A stretch of DNA of 60,460 nucleotides from JAAYGT01 sp050252075 (GTDB lineage: Bacteria > Pseudomonadota > Gammaproteobacteria > Burkholderiales > Burkholderiaceae_B), in assembly GCA_050252075.1 (NCBI GenBank), contig JBFWLP010000005.1, positions 1 to 60,460 of the forward strand, read 5' to 3'. A program made the translations under genes and the position numbers. Positions 40,628 through 49,773 of this stretch are shown here, piece after piece (positions within the stretch are counted from its first letter, which is position 1; every line of letters begins with the position of its first letter). The notes under the pieces were generated by a model, which was not told the DNA's origin, ran no database searches, and worked only from the letters and a program-made list of their open reading frames with translations.

Positions 40628-42289
40628 CTACCGCCCCCGACTACCCCCCAGTTTGCCAAGCTGAGATTCGTGCGCCGAGGCGCCCCGAGGCTGCCAGTCG
40701 TCGGCACGGCGCCCTGCGGCAGCCGGACGCGCCGGACCTTTGGGTTTGGCACCCGGACCCTTGGCCACCGCCGGTTTGCCGGCCCGCACGCCGGGCCCGC
40801 GACGCTTGCCTTCCGGCGCGGCGGTTTTGGGCCGTGACGGCTTGCCGGCGGCCTTGCCGCGACCGGCGGGCTTGGCGCCGGCAGACTTGGTGGGATGGCC
40901 GTTGGGCAGGCCGCCACCGAACGACAGACCCGTTCCATAAGGATCGGAGGGAAAGGACTGAGCAACCGCTGTCGAGCCCTGGCGACCGGCCGACAGACGC
41001 CCCTTGCGTGTAACCTTGGCACCGTTCATGCCGTTATTCTGCATGGTGCCGAAACCGGGCGGCAACGCACTGTCGTGCGATACGGGCTGCTTTGCATGCC
41101 GCCCCCGCCCCGGCGCATCGTCATCCTCGTCGGGTTTAATAAGCCCCAGTTGCAACATCAGCGCCGTTACCAGCGTGGACTCCAGCTCTTCCCAACGACC
41201 ACGCCGCAAGGCGGGCGGCAAGACAATTTCGCCGAAACGCGTGCGGATCAGACGGCTGACCGTTACACCGGCCGCCTCGAACATGCGCCGGACTTCGCGA
41301 TTGCGGCCCTCTTTCAAGGTAACGCGATACCAGCGATTGCTGCCCTCGCCCCCCAGGTAATCGAGCGAGCCAAACTTTGCCTCGCCATCGTCCAGGGCGA
41401 TTCCGTTAATCAGCTGCTGGCGCTGCTCGTCACCCAGCTCGCCCAGAACACGCACCGCATACTCGCGCTCGGCGCCGTAGCGCGGATGCATGAGCCGGTT
41501 CGCCAGGTCGCCTGATGTGGTCAGAATAAGCAAACCCTCGGTGTTCAGATCCAGTCGACCCACCGACAGCCACTTGCCGACCTTCATTTTGGGCAGGCGG
41601 GCAAAAACCGTGGCACGGCCTTCCGGATCGTCGTGACTGACGATTTCGCCGGCGGGCTTGTGATAAATGATCACGCGCGGTGGTTTCTTGGCATTTGGCC
41701 GGGTGACGGGTTTGCCGTTCACGCGCACCATGTCATTCGGCCCGACCCGCTGCCCAATGTGGGCGGGCTCGCCGTTCACCGAGACGCGGCCGGCAATGAT
41801 GAGCTCCTCCATTTCGCGGCGGGAACCGATGCCGGCATCCGCCAGCACTTTGTGCAATTTGGGCATCACGGCATCACTGCCAAGGTACTTGCCCAGACGC
41901 TGCGACATCGGTGCAGCCGCTTCAAGATACTGCAACGCCTGCTCATCGCTTTCAGCAATGTCGACGGCGGGCGCAGGACGTGGCTTGCGCGCCGGACGAG
42001 CGGCCGGGCGCCTGGCAGCCCTGGGCGCTTTTACAGGCGTCGCCCCCTCGGGGGCTCCGGCCACCGAAACACCATGATCCGGCGTCTCGGAGACACCCTT
42101 TTTCTCGGGCGCATCGGCTGTTTCTGTTGCAGCTGCCGAGTCGGCGACATCGCCGCGACGGCGGCGAAACGGCGTTCGCAACTTTCTGCCCTTGCCTTTT
42201 GTACCGGCGGCGCGCTTGTTTGCAGCCCCTTCCTCGGAACCCGGCTGCACTTCGCCGACGATACTTTCGTGGGTATTCAATTCAGTCAT
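40628..42289 (-). CDS. rluB: 23S rRNA pseudouridine synthase RluB with long basic extensions
   Basis: A 553-residue pseudouridine synthase acting on 23S rRNA (position 2605 in E. coli). The S4 RNA-binding domain (K-V-L-A-D-A-G-I-G-S-R-R, about 146-157) and catalytic G-R-L-D-L-N-T-E-G-L (about 243-252) are intact. Residues 1-140 and about 390-553 are extra low-complexity stretches rich in K, R, A, G and P. E. coli RluB has about 290 residues, so nearly half of this protein is extension; similar tails occur in other Burkholderiales. It follows scpB in the same direction. Confidence 0.94.
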   Translation of the reverse strand: MTELNTHESIVGEVQPGSEEGAANKRAAGTKGKGRKLRTPFRRRRGDVADSAAATETADAPEKKGVSETPDHGVSVAGAPEGATPVKAPRAARRPAARPARKPRPAPAVDIAESDEQALQYLEAAAPMSQRLGKYLGSDAVMPKLHKVLADAGIGSRREMEELIIAGRVSVNGEPAHIGQRVGPNDMVRVNGKPVTRPNAKKPPRVIIYHKPAGEIVSHDDPEGRATVFARLPKMKVGKWLSVGRLDLNTEGLLILTTSGDLANRLMHPRYGAEREYAVRVLGELGDEQRQQLINGIALDDGEAKFGSLDYLGGEGSNRWYRVTLKEGRNREVRRMFEAAGVTVSRLIRTRFGEIVLPPALRRGRWEELESTLVTALMLQLGLIKPDEDDDAPGRGRHAKQPVSHDSALPPGFGTMQNNGMNGAKVTRKGRLSAGRQGSTAVAQSFPSDPYGTGLSFGGGLPNGHPTKSAGAKPAGRGKAAGKPSRPKTAAPEGKRRGPGVRAGKPAVAKGPGAKPKGPARPAAAGRRADDWQPRGASAHESQLGKLGGSRGR

Positions 42290-42337
42290 TCGTTTACTAC
42301 TCCCTGATTACTTCTATTCTTTTCACTCATTGTGGTT

Positions 42338-43021
42338 CTATTCTTTCAATGCGTCTGCCGATGCCGGGCCTTGGTCCGGCGGCTCATCGCCTTCGACAAG
42401 GACGCCCTGGCCATTGACCTGCCGGTCATCGGCATCGGTTTCAGCATCGGGCTCATCGATCGTTTCGGGCCCGTCCAGATCGAGTCCGGCCAGCGTAGCC
42501 ATGGTTTCTTCCGTATCGATACGCGGCAAGTCATCCAGCGCCTTGAGCCCAAGATCATCGAGAAACTGGCGCGTCGTGCCCAGCAATGCCGGCCTTCCGG
42601 GTGCATCGCGATGGCCCAGTGTTTCTATCCAGCCGCGATCTTCCAGCGTTCGGATGATCTGGGTGGATACCGTCACCCCGCGAATGTCCTCGATATCACC
42701 CCGTGTCACCGGCTGGCGCCAGGCAATGATCGCCAACGTTTCCAGAACGGCACGCGAATACTTCGGCGGCCGCGAAGGGCTCAACCGGGACAAATACCTT
42801 TGCATCGCCGGACGGCTTTGAAAACGCCAGCCCCCGGCGGTAGCGACCAGTTCCAGCCCCCGCTCGCTCCAGTCGAGCTGCAGCAGCGCCAGATATCGCC
42901 GCAGGTCGTCGGAGGACACATCCTCGGCGACAAACAACTTGCGCAGTTCCGTCAGTGCCAGCGGCTCTTCGGCGCATAAAAGTGCCGTTTCCAGCACCCG
43001 GATAATCTCAGATTCCGTCAT
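42338..43021 (-). CDS. scpB: Segregation and condensation protein B
   Basis: A 227-residue winged-helix subunit of the Smc-ScpA-ScpB condensin. The R-G-D-I-E-D-I-R-G-V segment (about 101-110) and G-H-R-D-A-P-G-R-P-A-L-L-G-T (about 135-148) are the family signatures. The C-terminal 40 residues are acidic. scpA is not adjacent. It is 48 bases upstream of rluB, a common pairing. Confidence 0.95.
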   Translation of the reverse strand: MTESEIIRVLETALLCAEEPLALTELRKLFVAEDVSSDDLRRYLALLQLDWSERGLELVATAGGWRFQSRPAMQRYLSRLSPSRPPKYSRAVLETLAIIAWRQPVTRGDIEDIRGVTVSTQIIRTLEDRGWIETLGHRDAPGRPALLGTTRQFLDDLGLKALDDLPRIDTEETMATLAGLDLDGPETIDEPDAETDADDRQVNGQGVLVEGDEPPDQGPASADALKE

Positions 43022-43050
43022 TCATTCCTGCAACCCTTAAGACAGGCTGC

Positions 43051-43079
43051 TTGCAAAAAAATTCCATACAGGTTAATAT
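43051..43079 (+). promoter_or_regulatory. Sigma70 promoter of the initiator tRNA gene
   Basis: TTGCAA (43051-43056), an exact 17-base spacer, TAATAT (43074-43079), placing the start a few bases before the tRNA 5' end at 43093. The spacing and sequence are close to consensus, as expected for a stable-RNA gene. Confidence 0.85.
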
Positions 43080-43092
43080 TCTTTCTTCCAGA

Positions 43093-43169
43093 CGCGGGGT
43101 GGAGCAGTCTGGCAGCTCGTCGGGCTCATAACCCGAAGGTCACAGGTTCAAATCCTGTCCCCGCAACCA
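43093..43169 (+). tRNA. Initiator tRNA-fMet (CAU)
   Basis: A 77-base tRNA with encoded CCA. The initiator hallmarks are present: an unpaired first base (C1 against A72), the three G-C pairs GGG/CCC at the base of the anticodon stem (TCGGGCTCATAACCCGA), and the D arm GAGCAGTCTGGCAGCTC. It has its own promoter and terminator. Confidence 0.98.
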
Positions 43170-43178
43170 GATTTCCAG

Positions 43179-43213
43179 CAGGCCCGTTGCTCACGCAACG
43201 GGCCTGTTTTTTT
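43179..43213 (+). terminator. Intrinsic terminator of the initiator tRNA gene
   Basis: A perfect 12-bp stem (43179-43190 with 43195-43206, loop TCAC) followed by seven T (43207-43213), 9 bases after the tRNA. Confidence 0.97.
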
Positions 43214-43685
43214 GCCGCATTGGCTGCAGTCGCGATGCAACCCCAAACCAGGCCGGCAAAACGCACAGCCGCGCCGGGCGCAACGAACATAGGCGCAATG
43301 GCAGGGTAAAGGCGAAAACCCAAGAAGAACAGCATGAATAACCTGTGCATTACCCGCCGGCAACGCAAAAAGCATGCAGGCAGGAATTGATAAGATAAGC
43401 AAAACGGGTGGGCCGGTCGCCGGCCACTACCTGAACGAGCCTGAAAGAAAAGTCGGGAACAAGAACCTGCGTCAGGCCCTGTTACGCACAGCGCAAATGC
43501 AGGCGCTGCGAGCAAGATAACGTTGCTGCGATCGCGATGATATCGCGTTATAGTTGACATCCATTACACCATCTGGCGCATCGCATTGCAACAGCACTTG
43601 CCGTTTTCAGTGAATTAAGCTGCCGGTCAGTTGTGCCAAGGCGACATGCCGCTTCCCCTGCCCGCGCATACCCGAAAGACTCATC
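43214..43685. other. Non-coding gap between tRNA-fMet and the acyltransferase gene
   Basis: No gene is supported here. Minus-strand frames that cross this gap run antisense through the tRNA and are rejected. The only structure noted is the dyad CGCGAT-GAT-ATCGCG (43533-43547), and a TTGACA at 43555-43560 without a clear -10 partner. The promoter of the gene at 43686 must lie in this gap. Confidence 0.6.
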
Positions 43686-44813
43686 GTGTCATTGACTGTC
43701 CAGTTTCTCTCTTCACTCAGCCAGGCCAACCCCCACGAATGGAATGCCCTTGCCGGGGAACACACCCTGCTGCGCCACGAGTTTCTGTCGGCCTTCGAAT
43801 TACACAACTGCGTCGGCGACCACGCAGGCTGGACACCCCGCCATCTGGTCGTGTATCGCGGCAGCAGCCTTTGTGCGGCCATGCCGCTTTATCTGAAAAC
43901 ACACTCACGGGGCGAATATGTGTTCGACTTCAGCTGGGCCGACGCCTACGCCCGTCACGGGTTGGCGTACTACCCGAAACTGCTCTGTGCCGTTCCCTTT
44001 ACGCCGGTGGGCGGGCCGCGGCTGCTGGCCCATGATGCCCACGACAAACGCCGGTTGATCGATGAGGCCATCGGGTTCTGCCAGGCCGGCAAGCTGTCGT
44101 CGCTGCACATCCTGTTCCCCGACGAGTACGACAGTGCCTTGCTGGGACAGCACGGCTTGCTGGAGCGCCGGAATGTTCAGTTTCATTGGCACAATCAAGG
44201 CTATGTTTCGTACGATGCCTATCTGGCCGGGCTATCGCAACCCAAGCGCAAGAAACTCAAACAGGCGGCAAAATACCTGGAGCAGGCCGGCATACGTTTT
44301 GTATTCCGCGAGGCAGGCGCAATAACACCCGACGACTGGTCATTCTTTTATCGTTGCTACCGCCACACCTATCACGAGCGCGGACAACAGCCCTATTTGA
44401 ACCCGGGGTTTTTCCGGCAAGTGCATCGGGATCTTCCCCAGGCCTTCGTGCTGGTGCTGGCGTATCAGCAGAACGAGCCGGTGGCCTGCGCCCTGAATAT
44501 ACGCAGCGGCGACACGCTGTACGGCCGTTACTGGGGCTGCCGGCAATTTGTCTCGGGTTTGCACTTTGAAACCTGCTATGCGCAAGGAATACGATACTGC
44601 ATTACCCACAGCCTGCAGCGTTTCGAAGGGGGCGCACAAGGGGAGCACAAGCTGGCACGCGGCCTGCTTCCGGCCACAACCCGTTCGTACCACTGGATCA
44701 GCCACCCCCGGTTTGCGCAAGCCATCGACGACTACCTGACCCGGGAAACCCTGGCCATTGATGACTATCGTACGGTGCTGCTGGAGCACAGCCCCTATCG
44801 GCGCACCGAGTGA
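43686..44813 (+). CDS. FemAB-like GNAT acyltransferase (DUF482 / peptidogalycan family)
   Basis: A 375-residue protein of the DUF482 (PF04339) group, a GNAT-fold family related to FemAB enzymes. Typical features are the H-E-F-L-S-A-F-E (about 30-37), the P-L-Y-L-K-T-H-S-R-G-E-Y-V-F-D-x-x-W-A-D-A-Y segment (67-88), K-R-K-K-L-K-Q (about 186-192) and the C-terminal F-E-G-G-A-Q-G-E-H-K-L-A-R-G. Start is GTG at 43686, with only a weak ribosome-binding site. Function is not established; proposed roles include aminoacyl transfer. It converges on phaR with 9 bases between the genes. Confidence 0.88.
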   Translation: MSLTVQFLSSLSQANPHEWNALAGEHTLLRHEFLSAFELHNCVGDHAGWTPRHLVVYRGSSLCAAMPLYLKTHSRGEYVFDFSWADAYARHGLAYYPKLLCAVPFTPVGGPRLLAHDAHDKRRLIDEAIGFCQAGKLSSLHILFPDEYDSALLGQHGLLERRNVQFHWHNQGYVSYDAYLAGLSQPKRKKLKQAAKYLEQAGIRFVFREAGAITPDDWSFFYRCYRHTYHERGQQPYLNPGFFRQVHRDLPQAFVLVLAYQQNEPVACALNIRSGDTLYGRYWGCRQFVSGLHFETCYAQGIRYCITHSLQRFEGGAQGEHKLARGLLPATTRSYHWISHPRFAQAIDDYLTRETLAIDDYRTVLLEHSPYRRTE

Positions 44814-44822
44814 GCCTGCCGC

Positions 44823-45383
44823 CTATTTTTTTTCGTCTTTGGGGGGCTGTGCAAAAGGAAAGACCGAGAACATGGAACGTGTCTGGTCCTGCATCTGGTC
44901 TTGCATCTGCACAAACAGGTTTTTGCTCTGGTCTACGTAGTTGCTCATCATGTTTTGCAGCACAGGGGCCTGCACATTCATGAACTGCGTCCAGGCTTCG
45001 GGACCGAACTGCGAGCCATACAAACCTTTCGACTGCTCGGCCATGCGGTCTTGTATTTCCATGAACGCCTGCATGTTCTTTTCAAGGAAACTTCCCATCA
45101 CACCCTGCATGGCATGGCCATAGAAACGAATGATTTGGGACAGCATGTTCGCCGAGAACATGGGCACACCGCCGCTTTCTTCTTCCAGAATGATTTGCAG
45201 GAGTATGCTGCGCGTCAGGTCGTCGCCCGACTTCGCATCCACCACCTGAAACGCCTCGCTATCGAGCACAAGTTGCTTGACATCGCTCAAAGTGATGTAA
45301 GCACTGGTTTTCGTATCGTAGAGCCGGCGGTTGGGGTATTTTTTAATGAGACGAACCGGGCCTTGCGTTTGAGATTGAGTCAT
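44823..45383 (-). CDS. phaR: Polyhydroxyalkanoate synthesis repressor PhaR
   Basis: A 186-residue regulator that binds both DNA and PHB granules, releasing phasin expression when polymer appears. The N-terminal DNA-binding domain has the signature L-I-K-K-Y-P-N-R-R-L-Y-D-T (residues 12-24) and the following PHB-binding domain (about 75-115) is present. The C-terminal third is rich in Q and M. It ends the phaC-phaB-phaR cluster. No phasin gene is in the window. Confidence 0.96.
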   Translation of the reverse strand: MTQSQTQGPVRLIKKYPNRRLYDTKTSAYITLSDVKQLVLDSEAFQVVDAKSGDDLTRSILLQIILEEESGGVPMFSANMLSQIIRFYGHAMQGVMGSFLEKNMQAFMEIQDRMAEQSKGLYGSQFGPEAWTQFMNVQAPVLQNMMSNYVDQSKNLFVQMQDQMQDQTRSMFSVFPFAQPPKDEKK

Positions 45384-45449
45384 AGCGGGTAACGACCTGA
45401 AAGACAGACGGGTTAAACAAACAGAACACGAAAGCGGCAGCCTGGGGGA

Positions 45450-46187
45450 TCAACCCATATGCAAACCGCCGTTCAGTGAAAAATCGGCCCCTGTGGAAAA
45501 GCCCGATTCGTCGGACGCCAGCCAGGCAACCATCGAGGCAATTTCCTCGGGGGTTCCCAGGCGCTTGACCGGGATGGTGGCCACGATCTTTTCAAGGACA
45601 TCGGGCCGTACTGCCTTGACCATATCGGTACCGATATAGCCCGGTGAAATGGTGTTGACCGTCACGCCCTTGCTGGCAACTTCCTGGGCCAGCGCCATGG
45701 TAAACCCGTGAATGCCCGCCTTGGCGGTGGAATAGTTCGTTTGGCCGAACTGCCCCTTCTGCCCGTTCACTGAACTGATATTAATGATACGCCCCCATTT
45801 GCGCTCCATCATGTCTTCAATGACCTGCTTGGTGACATTGAACAAGCTGTTCAGGTTGGTATCGATCACGGCCCGCCAGTCGTCGAGGCTCATTTTGCGA
45901 AACAGGCCGTCGCGGGTGATACCGGCGTTGTTGACCAGCACATCGATGGGGCCGAGCTCGTCGCGCACTTTCGCAAACGCCGCACGGGTGGATTCCCAAT
46001 CGGACACATTTCCGACCGACGCGTGGAAGGCGTACCCCAGCGCCGCCTGCTCATCGATCCATTGCTGAAAATTGCGACTGGGCCCGCAACCCGCCACAAC
46101 GGTGAAGCCTTCTTTTGCCAGGCGCTGGCAAATGGACGTTCCTATACCACCCATGCCACCGGTAACGTATGCAACTTTGCTGCTCAT
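45450..46187 (-). CDS. phaB: Acetoacetyl-CoA reductase PhaB
   Basis: A 246-residue short-chain dehydrogenase that reduces acetoacetyl-CoA with NADPH to (R)-3-hydroxybutyryl-CoA, the PHB monomer. The cofactor motif T-G-G-M-G-G-I-G (residues 9-16), N-N-A-G-I-T-R-D, and the catalytic Y-S-T-A-K are present. The ATG at 46187 is chosen because GGAGAG lies just upstream; an in-frame ATG at 46202 has none. It is 36 bases downstream of phaC. Confidence 0.96.
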   Translation of the reverse strand: MSSKVAYVTGGMGGIGTSICQRLAKEGFTVVAGCGPSRNFQQWIDEQAALGYAFHASVGNVSDWESTRAAFAKVRDELGPIDVLVNNAGITRDGLFRKMSLDDWRAVIDTNLNSLFNVTKQVIEDMMERKWGRIINISSVNGQKGQFGQTNYSTAKAGIHGFTMALAQEVASKGVTVNTISPGYIGTDMVKAVRPDVLEKIVATIPVKRLGTPEEIASMVAWLASDESGFSTGADFSLNGGLHMG

Positions 46188-46223
46188 GTAACTCTCCTTC
46201 ATGAACGGACCGAACGTTCGGAA

Positions 46224-47858
46224 TTAAACGGCCCGTGTTTTTACATAACTTCCCGGGGCGGGCTCGATGGCCGGGTAGGCCGTACTGCCCTGCTGCGCGG
46301 GCGCCTTGACCTGGGTTCCCGACAGTTCGCGCAGCCAGCCGGCCCAATGCGGCCACCAGCTTCCGGGATGCTGGGTGGATGATTCAAGCCAGTCGGTGGG
46401 GTTTGCAGGCAGCGCGGCTTGCGGGTGATCAAGAACCCAGTAATGCCGCTTGTTCCTGGACGGCGGGTTGATGACACCCGCGATATGCCCTGACGCACCC
46501 AGCACAAACGTTTTTTCGCCGGACAGCACCCGGGTGCTGGCATACGCGGCGGGCCACGGAACAATGTGATCTTCTCGGGAACCATAGATGTAGCATGGCG
46601 TATCAATGGCGGTGAGGTCCAGCGGATATCCGGCCACCTTGACATGGTCGGGCCCCACGAGATTGTTTTCCAGATAGGTATTACGGAAATACCAGGTGAA
46701 AAACGGGCCTGGAAGATTGGTGGAGTCGGAGTTCCAGTACAGCAGGTCGAACGCGGGCGGCGTGCCGCCCTTCATATAGTTGTCGACCACGTAATTCCAC
46801 ACCAGCTCGCTGGGGCGCAGGAACGAGAAGGTGGTAGCCAGCTCACGGGCGGTCATGAGCCCCCCCTGCCCGATCTGCTGCTCGCGCGTTCGGGCGTGAA
46901 GCTCATCGACAAAAACGTTCAGCACCCCGGCCTCGCGAAAGTCGAGCAAGGTGGTGAGCAAGGTGAGTGAATGGGCAGGATTGCGGCCCCGGGCCGTGGC
47001 CAATGCCAACGCACTGGCGAGCAAGGTTCCGCCCACGCAAAAACCCAGCGTATGAATGGTTTTCTGGCGGGTGATGGCACTGGCCACCTGGATGGCCTGA
47101 AGCACGCCTTTTTCAAGGTAGTCGTCCCATGCGGCCTTTTCAATACCATCGGTATCGGCCGGCACCGGGTTGCGCCAGGAAATGAGAAACACCGTGAAGC
47201 CCTGGTCGACGGCGTAGCGGACCAGCGAGCTTTGGGGCTGGAGGTCGAGAATATAGAATTTGTTGATGCACGGCGGAACCAGCAGCAAGGGTTTGCGATA
47301 AACCTTGTCGGTGGACGGCGCATACTGGATAAGCTGGAACAGGGTGTTCTGGTAGACCACCGAGCCGGGCGTTATCGCCAGGTTTTCACCGACCTGGAAC
47401 TGGCTTTCGTCGGTTTGGGTCAGGCGGCCTTTCTGCAGGTCGCCCAGCAAATTCATGAGCCCGTCGCGCAGCGACATGCCCTGCGTTTCAATAAGCTTGC
47501 GCTGCACTTCGGGGTTGGTGGCCATGAAATTGGTGGGGGCCACCGCTTCGACCCACTGCATGACCGAGAAGCGCAAACGCTCGCGGACGGCATCGTCGAG
47601 CGCGGCGGCATCGACCATTTCCTCCATGGCGTTTGCCGACAGCAAATAGGCGTGCGCCATGAACAGGAACGAGGGATGCGACGCCCAGTCTTTGCCGGAG
47701 AAACGCCGGTCTTTGGGGGGCTCGAGCGATCCGTTGCGTGCCTGTTCACAGAGCCGTACCCAGTCGTGGGAGAACCGGGCCTGAATCTGGGAAAGACGCT
47801 CAGGCGAAATGGGCGAAGCGGCCGAAACGCCCGGCCACGTTACTGTTGGTATAACCAC
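46224..47858 (-). CDS. phaC: Class I polyhydroxyalkanoate synthase PhaC
   Basis: A 544-residue polymerase that joins hydroxyacyl-CoA into PHA on granules. The lipase-like box G-F-C-V-G-G carries the nucleophile C274; the catalytic aspartate is in S-R-E-D-H-I-V-P and the histidine in S-G-H-I-A-G-V-I-N-P-P. L-V-P-P-C-I-N-K-F-Y-I-L-D is the usual core. The start is GTG at 47858; the N-terminus is somewhat shorter than the 589-residue Cupriavidus enzyme. The usual next gene phaA (thiolase) is absent, so thiolase must come from another locus. Confidence 0.96.
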   Translation of the reverse strand: MVIPTVTWPGVSAASPISPERLSQIQARFSHDWVRLCEQARNGSLEPPKDRRFSGKDWASHPSFLFMAHAYLLSANAMEEMVDAAALDDAVRERLRFSVMQWVEAVAPTNFMATNPEVQRKLIETQGMSLRDGLMNLLGDLQKGRLTQTDESQFQVGENLAITPGSVVYQNTLFQLIQYAPSTDKVYRKPLLLVPPCINKFYILDLQPQSSLVRYAVDQGFTVFLISWRNPVPADTDGIEKAAWDDYLEKGVLQAIQVASAITRQKTIHTLGFCVGGTLLASALALATARGRNPAHSLTLLTTLLDFREAGVLNVFVDELHARTREQQIGQGGLMTARELATTFSFLRPSELVWNYVVDNYMKGGTPPAFDLLYWNSDSTNLPGPFFTWYFRNTYLENNLVGPDHVKVAGYPLDLTAIDTPCYIYGSREDHIVPWPAAYASTRVLSGEKTFVLGASGHIAGVINPPSRNKRHYWVLDHPQAALPANPTDWLESSTQHPGSWWPHWAGWLRELSGTQVKAPAQQGSTAYPAIEPAPGSYVKTRAV

Positions 47859-47945
47859 GTTGCGGACCTTCTGGTTTTTACATATATAAACAATCTGGCA
47901 CCTATGTTGCGGTGCCCACCCGCGCCTGTCAATCAGGGTAAGTCG

Positions 47946-48728
47946 CTACGGAGACAGCCATGCCACCGTAACAAACCGGCCCGTTCTGGACTGGCGACGG
48001 TAAGAATAAAACCGCTGCGTTTCAGAAAATGTGCATGCCCCGCTCTGCTCAACCGTGTGAACCCCTGCTTTGTTGAGCCGCGCTTGCGCAAGGCCGGACA
48101 GGTTGGCCAGCCATTTGCCGGGCGCGGCGCCCGGCTGAAAAAAAGCCGCCGCATCGGGATCGGTGTGCGTGAACGCCTGAAAGACATCTGCTCCGACCTC
48201 GAAGTGATCAGCACCAATGCCTGGCCCGATCCACGCCTGCCACTGCGCGTCATGGGGAACCCGTTGCTGCAGGCACGACAACGTGTTTTCCAGCACACCG
48301 GCCGCCAGGCCACGCCACCCGGCATGGGCCAGGCCGACACAACGCCCTCGCGTATCGGCAATGACCACCGGCAGACAGTCGGCGGTCAGGATTGCCAGCA
48401 CACGATGGGGCACCGAGGTGACCGAGGCGTCGGCGCAAGGCCGGGTGTCATCGGCGCGCGAGAACCGGACCAGCGCCGGATCATCGGCATCGGCAACCTG
48501 ATTGCCGTGAACCTGTTTGAGCCAGAATGGATCGCCCGGCAACTGGTCTCGCAGGCGAAGGCGATTGACCTGAACCCGTTCAGGGTCGTCGCCGGTTGTC
48601 GTACCCAGGTTGAAGGCGTCGTAGGGCGCTTCGCTGACGCCCCCTTCACGCGTTGTGCTGAAATAACGAATGCCCGGCCATTGACGGCCCGAAACCACCG
48701 GGAAGGGATGACCGGCCGGCATGTTCAT
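47946..48728 (-). CDS. pgeF: Purine nucleoside phosphorylase PgeF / YfiH family (former laccase-domain protein)
   Basis: About 260 residues of the YfiH/PgeF (DUF152) family. Metal-site residues H, C and H lie in Q-V-H-G-N-Q-V, T-A-D-C-L-P-V and H-A-G-W-R-G. Members cleave purine nucleosides, and one has been linked to peptidoglycan-precursor quality control; older annotation calls them laccases. The ATG at 48728 overlaps the rluD stop as ATGA, which is preferred to the upstream in-frame start at 48755. It follows rluD, its usual neighbour. Confidence 0.93.
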   Translation of the reverse strand: MNMPAGHPFPVVSGRQWPGIRYFSTTREGGVSEAPYDAFNLGTTTGDDPERVQVNRLRLRDQLPGDPFWLKQVHGNQVADADDPALVRFSRADDTRPCADASVTSVPHRVLAILTADCLPVVIADTRGRCVGLAHAGWRGLAAGVLENTLSCLQQRVPHDAQWQAWIGPGIGADHFEVGADVFQAFTHTDPDAAAFFQPGAAPGKWLANLSGLAQARLNKAGVHTVEQSGACTFSETQRFYSYRRQSRTGRFVTVAWLSP

Positions 48729-49723
48729 GCAAGCTCCCAATCGATCGCGGCGCAAACCGCCTGAAAATCGGCCGGCGGGTCCACGGAAAAGTGAACCTGT
48801 TCGGCGGTGGTTGGATCTTCAAAGCGCAGCTCCAGCGCATGCAGCATCTGGCGTGCGGCCCCTGCCAGCATACGGCCCGAGTACAGCGTGTCGCCAAGCA
48901 GAGGATGCCCCAATGCCGACAAATGCACCCGGATCTGGTGCGTTCTGCCGGTTTCCAGTCGGCATGCGACCTCGGTGACGGGCTCGCCGTCAGGGGTGCA
49001 CCCTTGGCGCAGCGGCTGAACGTGGGTGACTGCCGGTTTCGGCGCAACAGGCGACGTTGACGTCATGCGCACGGGAACCTTGGGATCGCGACCGATATCG
49101 GCCTCGATACGTTGGCCGGACATGAGCCGGCCGTGAGCCAGGGCGCGATAAAGACGATGCACCGACCGGGCCTGGAGCTGGCGCACCAGATGGGTTTGTG
49201 CCGTTTCGTTGCGGGCGACCACCAGCAACCCCGACGTATCTTTGTCCAGACGGTGCACAATGCCTGCCCGCGCCACACGGGCAAGTTCGGGATAGCGATA
49301 AAGCAAGCCGTTCAGCAAGGTGCCTTGCCAGTTCCCGGCGCCGGGATGCGTCACGAGCCCGGCCGGCTTGTTGATGACAATCCAGTCGGGGCTTTCCGCG
49401 ACCACGGCAAACTCGACAGGTTCCGGCGTGAACGCCAGCGATTCGGGCGGCGCCTGTTCCTGCACATGAATGATGTCTCCCGGCCCGACCAGTTGCCTGA
49501 CCTTGGCCACCTGGTCGTTCACGTGCACAAATCCGTCGGTGATCCAGCCCTGCAAACGGCTGCGCGAGTGCTGCGGAAGCAACTGTGCAAGAATTTTGTC
49601 CAGGCGGTCGGACGGGGTGCTGACGGGCAGCCGGAAAGTCAGAACGGCATCGGCGGCATCTTGCCCGGTATCGCCGTCGTCGGCGCTGGAGGTCGAATCT
49701 TTAGGTATAGTGATGTCAGGCAT
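48725..49723 (-). CDS. rluD: 23S rRNA pseudouridine synthase RluD
   Basis: A 332-residue enzyme that makes pseudouridines 1911, 1915 and 1917 in helix 69 of 23S rRNA. It has an S4 domain at about 35-95 (S-R-S-R-L-Q-G-W-I), and the catalytic H-R-L-D-K-D-T-S-G-L (about 157-166). Divergent from bamD, a widespread arrangement. The first 25 residues form an acidic leader. Confidence 0.95.
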   Translation of the reverse strand: MPDITIPKDSTSSADDGDTGQDAADAVLTFRLPVSTPSDRLDKILAQLLPQHSRSRLQGWITDGFVHVNDQVAKVRQLVGPGDIIHVQEQAPPESLAFTPEPVEFAVVAESPDWIVINKPAGLVTHPGAGNWQGTLLNGLLYRYPELARVARAGIVHRLDKDTSGLLVVARNETAQTHLVRQLQARSVHRLYRALAHGRLMSGQRIEADIGRDPKVPVRMTSTSPVAPKPAVTHVQPLRQGCTPDGEPVTEVACRLETGRTHQIRVHLSALGHPLLGDTLYSGRMLAGAARQMLHALELRFEDPTTAEQVHFSVDPPADFQAVCAAIDWELA

Positions 49724-49773
49724 GGCGACAAATCATATAATCGTCTCCGAATGCTAACACCAAGGATGCTTTT

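Noticed and set aside
43148..43402. Minus-strand frame of 84 codons ending C-G-D-R-I
   Set aside because: Same cause: antisense of tRNA-fMet and its terminator in another frame.
43126..43560. Minus-strand frame of 144 codons ending G-T-G-F-E-P-V-T-F-G-L
   Set aside because: Its 3' end is the antisense of the initiator tRNA. This peptide is a known false protein found in many databases wherever a gene caller reads through a tRNA. The rest has no family resemblance.
46971..48764. Plus-strand open frame of 597 codons opposite phaC and pgeF
   Set aside because: Covers two real genes on the other strand, crosses their gap, and has no recognisable domain.
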